NCBI GenBank assembly: GCA_018401735.1
Contig: JAGYKI010000001.1
Coordinates: 124,001-188,000, forward strand
From: Schleiferiaceae bacterium
GTDB lineage: Bacteria; Bacteroidota; Bacteroidia; Flavobacteriales; Schleiferiaceae
Length of the DNA stretch: 64,000 nucleotides
Direction of reading: 5' to 3'
Shown here: positions 62,325-64,000 of the stretch, piece by piece
How positions within the stretch are numbered: the stretch's first letter is position 1
Layout of the letters: each line of letters opens with the position of its first letter
Notes under the pieces: model-generated
Told to the model about the DNA's origin: nothing
The model's database searches: none
The model's input: the letters and a program-made list of their open reading frames with translations, nothing else
Program-made: the position numbers and the translations under genes

Positions 62325-63665
62325 CTAACGAAAATAATGGCCCACTTTTTTAGCACATTCTGTTTTGGCAAAAACCACCACTTTATCCAAAGGTTGAATT
62401 TCAAAATCACCGGTGGGGATAAGACCTTCTCCGTCGCGAATAACCCCGCCGATAATAGCACCTTTGGGCAAATCCAAATCTTTAATGGCTTTTTGAGTAA
62501 CCTTACATTTAGAAGTTACATTAAACTCCATTACTTCTGAATCAATGCCATGAATAGTAGATAGAGTAACGAAATCGCCCCGGCGGATATAGCGATAAAT
62601 GAAATTCGCCGCCGCTAATTTTTTATTTATGAGGGAATCAATGCCTATACTTTGGGTGAGTGCTAAGTATTCAATGTTTTCTACCATCGCTATCGTTTTT
62701 TTAACCCCGCGATCTTTGGCTACTAAACAAGTAAGCACATTAGTTTCGGAGTTTCCCGTTACGGCCACTAGCACATCGGCATTTTTAAGCCCTTCTTCTT
62801 CCAGCTTTTCTACATCGGTACCGTCAAAATTAAGTACCATAATTTCGGGGAACATGGAAGCAATTTTATCAGCTTTTTCGGCATTTTGCTCAATTAGCTT
62901 AACGTGAAATTTCTTACCCAACTTGCGGGCCAGGTGCATTCCCGTTCTACTTCCACCAATAACAATAATATCATTAATCGCAATCTTACGGCGGCCCGTA
63001 ACTTCTAAAACTTGCTCCATGCCATCGGCATGGGTAATTACAAAAAGGTGATCGCCAGCTTCTACTACCGTATCTCCTTTGGGAATAATGGTATTGTTTT
63101 CTCGGCGAATGGCCACCACCACATAGTCGCGTTTGGAGCTAAGTTTGGCTACTTCTGCCATGGACTTCCCTACTATATCAGCATCTTTATCAATGTCGAG
63201 ACCGAGTAAAGTTATCTTGCCATTTTCGAATTCAATCGATTCAGAAGCTGCGTTGGTGTTGATTAAATGACGAACCTCACGAGCCGCTAAAGATTCGGGG
63301 GAAATTAGTTCGTCGATACCAAATTCACGAATATTTAAAGTGTCTTCATCCGTAAGGTATTGCATTTGGCTAATGCGAGCAATGGTCTTTTTAGCACCCA
63401 ATTTCTTTGCATAGATCGCACTTAAAATATTTGCCTCTTCTACGGAAGTAACTGAAATAAAAAGATCGGCCGTGTCCACTTTGGCGCGCATCAAAACATC
63501 AAAATCCGTCACTTCGCCGGAAAAGGTTATCGCATCAATATGCGAATCAATTTTTACTAAAGTGTCTTGGTCGTGATCAATGATGGTAATATCATGCGAC
63601 TCGCTCGAAAGCCAAGTAGCTAGGTGAGTTCCTACCGCCCCAGCCCCGGCAATTACAATCTTCAT
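62325..63665 (-). CDS. trkA: Trk potassium transport NAD-binding regulatory subunit TrkA
   Basis: 446 aa with two TrkA-N/TrkA-C (RCK) repeats. The first Rossmann motif is IVIAGAGAVGTHLATWL with the adenine-acid IIDHD, the second IIVIGGSRTGMHLARKL. It gates TrkH in response to NADH or ATP. First gene of the trkA-trkH pair, facing away from the end of the window. Confidence 0.95.
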   Translation of the reverse strand: MKIVIAGAGAVGTHLATWLSSESHDITIIDHDQDTLVKIDSHIDAITFSGEVTDFDVLMRAKVDTADLFISVTSVEEANILSAIYAKKLGAKKTIARISQMQYLTDEDTLNIREFGIDELISPESLAAREVRHLINTNAASESIEFENGKITLLGLDIDKDADIVGKSMAEVAKLSSKRDYVVVAIRRENNTIIPKGDTVVEAGDHLFVITHADGMEQVLEVTGRRKIAINDIIVIGGSRTGMHLARKLGKKFHVKLIEQNAEKADKIASMFPEIMVLNFDGTDVEKLEEEGLKNADVLVAVTGNSETNVLTCLVAKDRGVKKTIAMVENIEYLALTQSIGIDSLINKKLAAANFIYRYIRRGDFVTLSTIHGIDSEVMEFNVTSKCKVTQKAIKDLDLPKGAIIGGVIRDGEGLIPTGDFEIQPLDKVVVFAKTECAKKVGHYFR

Positions 63666-63951
63666 AATTTAAGAAAATAGCTAGCAAAGGTAAGCATGAC
63701 AAATCGCTCTGCAAACAGCCGCCTTAGCTTTCGCTAGATAGCTAATTAAACAGAAAAATTATTACAAATTGCTAATTATCAATAGAATAGATTTTATCCT
63801 TGTTAGAATTTAGTTTAATGGGTCACGAAGACTTAACTATCATCTGATAAATTATGACGAAAAATTGCTTAAAATTCTGATTATTTGATTTTCAAGCGCA
63901 TCTGCCGAAAGGCGCCCAAAAGTGCTTTGCGCCCCAATCGCTTATCTGAAC
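63666..63951. other. Upstream region of trkA, no gene
   Basis: 286 AT-rich bp between the trkA start and the next gene on the same strand. It contains the trkA promoter by position. No hairpin or motif I would name and no ORF with recognisable content. Confidence 0.4.
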
Positions 63952-64000
63952 TTAGGAGGCTTCAGAAGCCAATACCTTCTTATAAACTTTACCAATACTT
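63952..64000 (-). CDS. C-terminal tail of a minus-strand gene leaving the window
   Basis: Reading the minus strand from 63999 gives SIGKVYKKVLASEAS then a TAA stop (63952-63954), a plausible C-terminus with a Lys/Ala-rich end. Only 15 codons are visible, so the protein cannot be identified and chance is possible. Confidence 0.3.
   Translation of the reverse strand, partial: SIGKVYKKVLASEAS

Noticed and set aside
1..64000. tRNA, rRNA, CRISPR, insertion sequence or prophage
   Set aside because: I scanned the gene-free stretches for tRNA T-loop patterns, repeat-spacer arrays, transposase-like frames and terminal repeats and found none.

Overview
The window reads as a chromosomal segment of a free-living, probably marine member of the Bacteroidota (Flavobacteriia or a near relative). 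The evidence is low-to-moderate GC, type IX secretion (T9SS) sorting domains, a PorD-like protein, a Bacteroidota-type RNA polymerase omega, many Bacteroidota-restricted DUF families (4294, 3667, 6268, 6588, 2911, 6580, 6155), lipoproteins with short lipoboxes, and promoters of the TTTG/TAnnTTTG kind. I saw no rRNA, tRNA, CRISPR array, insertion sequence, prophage or integrase. Most of the window is core genome.

Layout. 1-430: 5' part of a receiver/histidine-kinase hybrid (minus). 658-10.8 kb: biotin carboxylase, DUF4294, DUF3667, Tex, a thioesterase, an AlbA_2 protein, a PhzF-like protein, a Bcr/CflA exporter and a DEAD-box helicase. 11-17.6 kb: small envelope proteins, a Usp, a CrtA-like oxygenase, sucD and prmC. 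17.6-28.4 kb: HU (frame broken), fmt, RecQ, a zincless Fpg-like glycosylase, an exonuclease/GIY-YIG fusion and DUF2911. 28.5-37.8 kb: an LpxH-like hydrolase with a glycosyltransferase, then the coupled block bamD-rpoZ-coaBC-porD-recN, followed by a propeller lipoprotein and a divergent CobT-like protein, with a DUF6580 membrane protein convergent to them (a possible cobamide salvage group). 38.4-51.7 kb: an XRE regulator with a striking palindrome at its start codon, PhoD, M14 peptidase, glycosyltransferase, HPF, TPR protein, a T9SS cargo protein, a decayed T9SS remnant, MATE, YjdM and ferritin.

51.8-63.7 kb is the most system-like part: a V/A-type ATPase operon (E, DUF2764, A, B, D, I, K) bracketed by two tandem-domain universal stress proteins and meeting a TrkH-TrkA potassium uptake pair tail to tail. 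Subunit K carries all five residues corresponding to the Na+ ligands of Enterococcus hirae NtpK at matching spacing, so the locus looks like a Na+/K+ homeostasis island. No separate C, F or G subunit genes are present.

Three real genes (HU, the T9SS propeller protein, ATPase subunit I) are broken by one- or two-base changes, mostly at short homopolymers. Because the remaining sequence of each is well preserved, either residual long-read assembly errors or very recent inactivation is likely, and raw reads would decide.
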